Below, piece by piece: positions 57,891 through 58,330 of a stretch of DNA of 58,330 nucleotides (the stretch's first letter is position 1; each line of letters starts with the position of its first letter). Both the position numbers and the translations under genes were made by a program. Source of the stretch: Pseudolabrys sp. (lineage in GTDB: Bacteria; Pseudomonadota; Alphaproteobacteria; Rhizobiales; Xanthobacteraceae); the NCBI GenBank assembly GCA_030655215.1, contig JAURVZ010000066.1, positions 1 to 58,330 on the forward strand. The letters are read 5' to 3'. The notes under the pieces are model-generated. The model saw only the letters and a program-made list of their open reading frames with translations. It did not search any database and was not told the DNA's origin.

Positions 57891-58330
57891 ATGAATGATC
57901 TGGGACTCAAGCGACGCCCGTTCATCGTCGGGATAGGCGGCACGACGCGCGTTGGCTCGTCGACTGAACGCCTTCTCCGCGAGTCGATTGATCTGATTGC
58001 GCAGCAAGGCGCAAAAACGCAGGTATTTGCCGGGCCGGATTTATGCTTTCCGCACTATGCCGGCCCTGGCGTGCGTGACGAGAAATCTGCAAGTTTCCTA
58101 AGCGCACTCAGAGCGTGCGATGGAATAATACTCGCTGCGCCGTCCTATCACGGTTCGATATCCGGCATGATCAAGAACGCCATCGATTACACCGAAGACA
58201 TGCGTACAGACGAGCGGGTCTATTTTGATGGTCTCCCGGTAGGATGCATTTGTTGCGCTGCCGGGTGGCAAGCCGCAAGTCATACGTTGGGCGCCATGCG
58301 TTCGATCGTGCATGCACTCCGGGGATGGCC
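57891..58330 (+). CDS. NADPH-dependent FMN reductase, partial (cut by window end)
   Basis: The frame opens with ATG at 57891 (MNDLGLKRRPFIVGIGG) and is still open at the last base, so only about 146 residues are visible. Flavodoxin-like reductase motifs are present: the phosphate loop GGTTRVGSSTERLL, and APSYHGSISGMIKNAIDYTED, the flavin-contact and dimer segment. It most likely supplies FMNH2 to the luciferase-family enzyme encoded immediately upstream. Confidence 0.9.
   Translation, partial: MNDLGLKRRPFIVGIGGTTRVGSSTERLLRESIDLIAQQGAKTQVFAGPDLCFPHYAGPGVRDEKSASFLSALRACDGIILAAPSYHGSISGMIKNAIDYTEDMRTDERVYFDGLPVGCICCAAGWQAASHTLGAMRSIVHALRGW

Noticed and set aside
1..58330. CRISPR arrays, insertion sequences and prophage genes
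   Set aside because: No regularly spaced short repeats, transposase, integrase or phage structural proteins were seen on either strand.

Overview
The window looks like a chromosome segment of a GC-rich alphaproteobacterium of the order Hyphomicrobiales (Rhizobiales), probably a Bradyrhizobium/Rhodopseudomonas/Pseudolabrys-type soil bacterium. The evidence is the dnaA-rpsT pairing, the wording of the conserved proteins, the GC-rich palindromic intergenic repeats and the large number of ABC and Bug-type solute-binding proteins. The genus cannot be settled from the sequence alone. No transposase, integrase, phage gene or CRISPR array is visible.

Region 1 (1-13 kb) is mostly housekeeping: dnaA, rpsT, a DapA-family aldolase coupled to the malic enzyme maeB, a small membrane protein, msrA, a Wza-like export lipoprotein, a dienelactone hydrolase, a luciferase-like oxidoreductase, a trypsin-fold PDZ protein that has lost its whole catalytic triad, and a single-domain response regulator. 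Five palindromic repeat units of three families sit between these genes.

Region 2 (13-29 kb) is catabolic. A quiC-type 3-dehydroshikimate dehydratase faces aroQ (quinate/shikimate breakdown to protocatechuate). Next come a TetR regulator, an HMG-CoA-lyase-family enzyme with a class III CoA-transferase, a CoA-acylating-type aldehyde dehydrogenase with a thiamine-diphosphate enzyme, and a TIM-barrel isomerase. Two, possibly three, promoters here carry the same palindrome exactly in the 17-bp spacer between -35 and -10, which points to one regulon. A Bug solute receptor, a gamma-glutamyltransferase, a PLP dehydratase, a VOC protein and an 8-oxoguanine deaminase-like amidohydrolase follow.

Region 3 (29.4-42 kb) is one unbroken plus-strand chain of 15 genes with overlaps or very short gaps: a Pot-type ABC importer, a GntR regulator, an intact cysteine hydrolase next to a catalytically dead paralogue, a PuuE-like deacetylase, a NitT/TauT-type ABC importer, a class II aldolase, then an acyl-CoA-dehydrogenase-like flavoprotein, a PIG-L deacetylase and a NodS-like methyltransferase. 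A convergent family 2 glycosyltransferase overlaps the methyltransferase by 68 bp. The last four genes look like a small glycoconjugate-making cassette and are the best candidate here for an undescribed system.

Region 4 (43-58 kb) holds a PHB-depolymerase-type esterase, a GntR regulator divergent from a fumarylpyruvate-hydrolase-like gene, an ABC importer with two different permeases, tRNA-Arg(CCG) with an inverted copy of its 3' half beside it, a tightly overlapping hydantoinase/ABC/SDR operon with a divergent GntR gene, and finally an SDR, a luciferase-family oxidoreductase and an FMN reductase cut by the window end. Overall the segment reads as a scavenging and catabolism region for aromatic, N-heterocyclic and carboxylic substrates, with several locally controlled operons.
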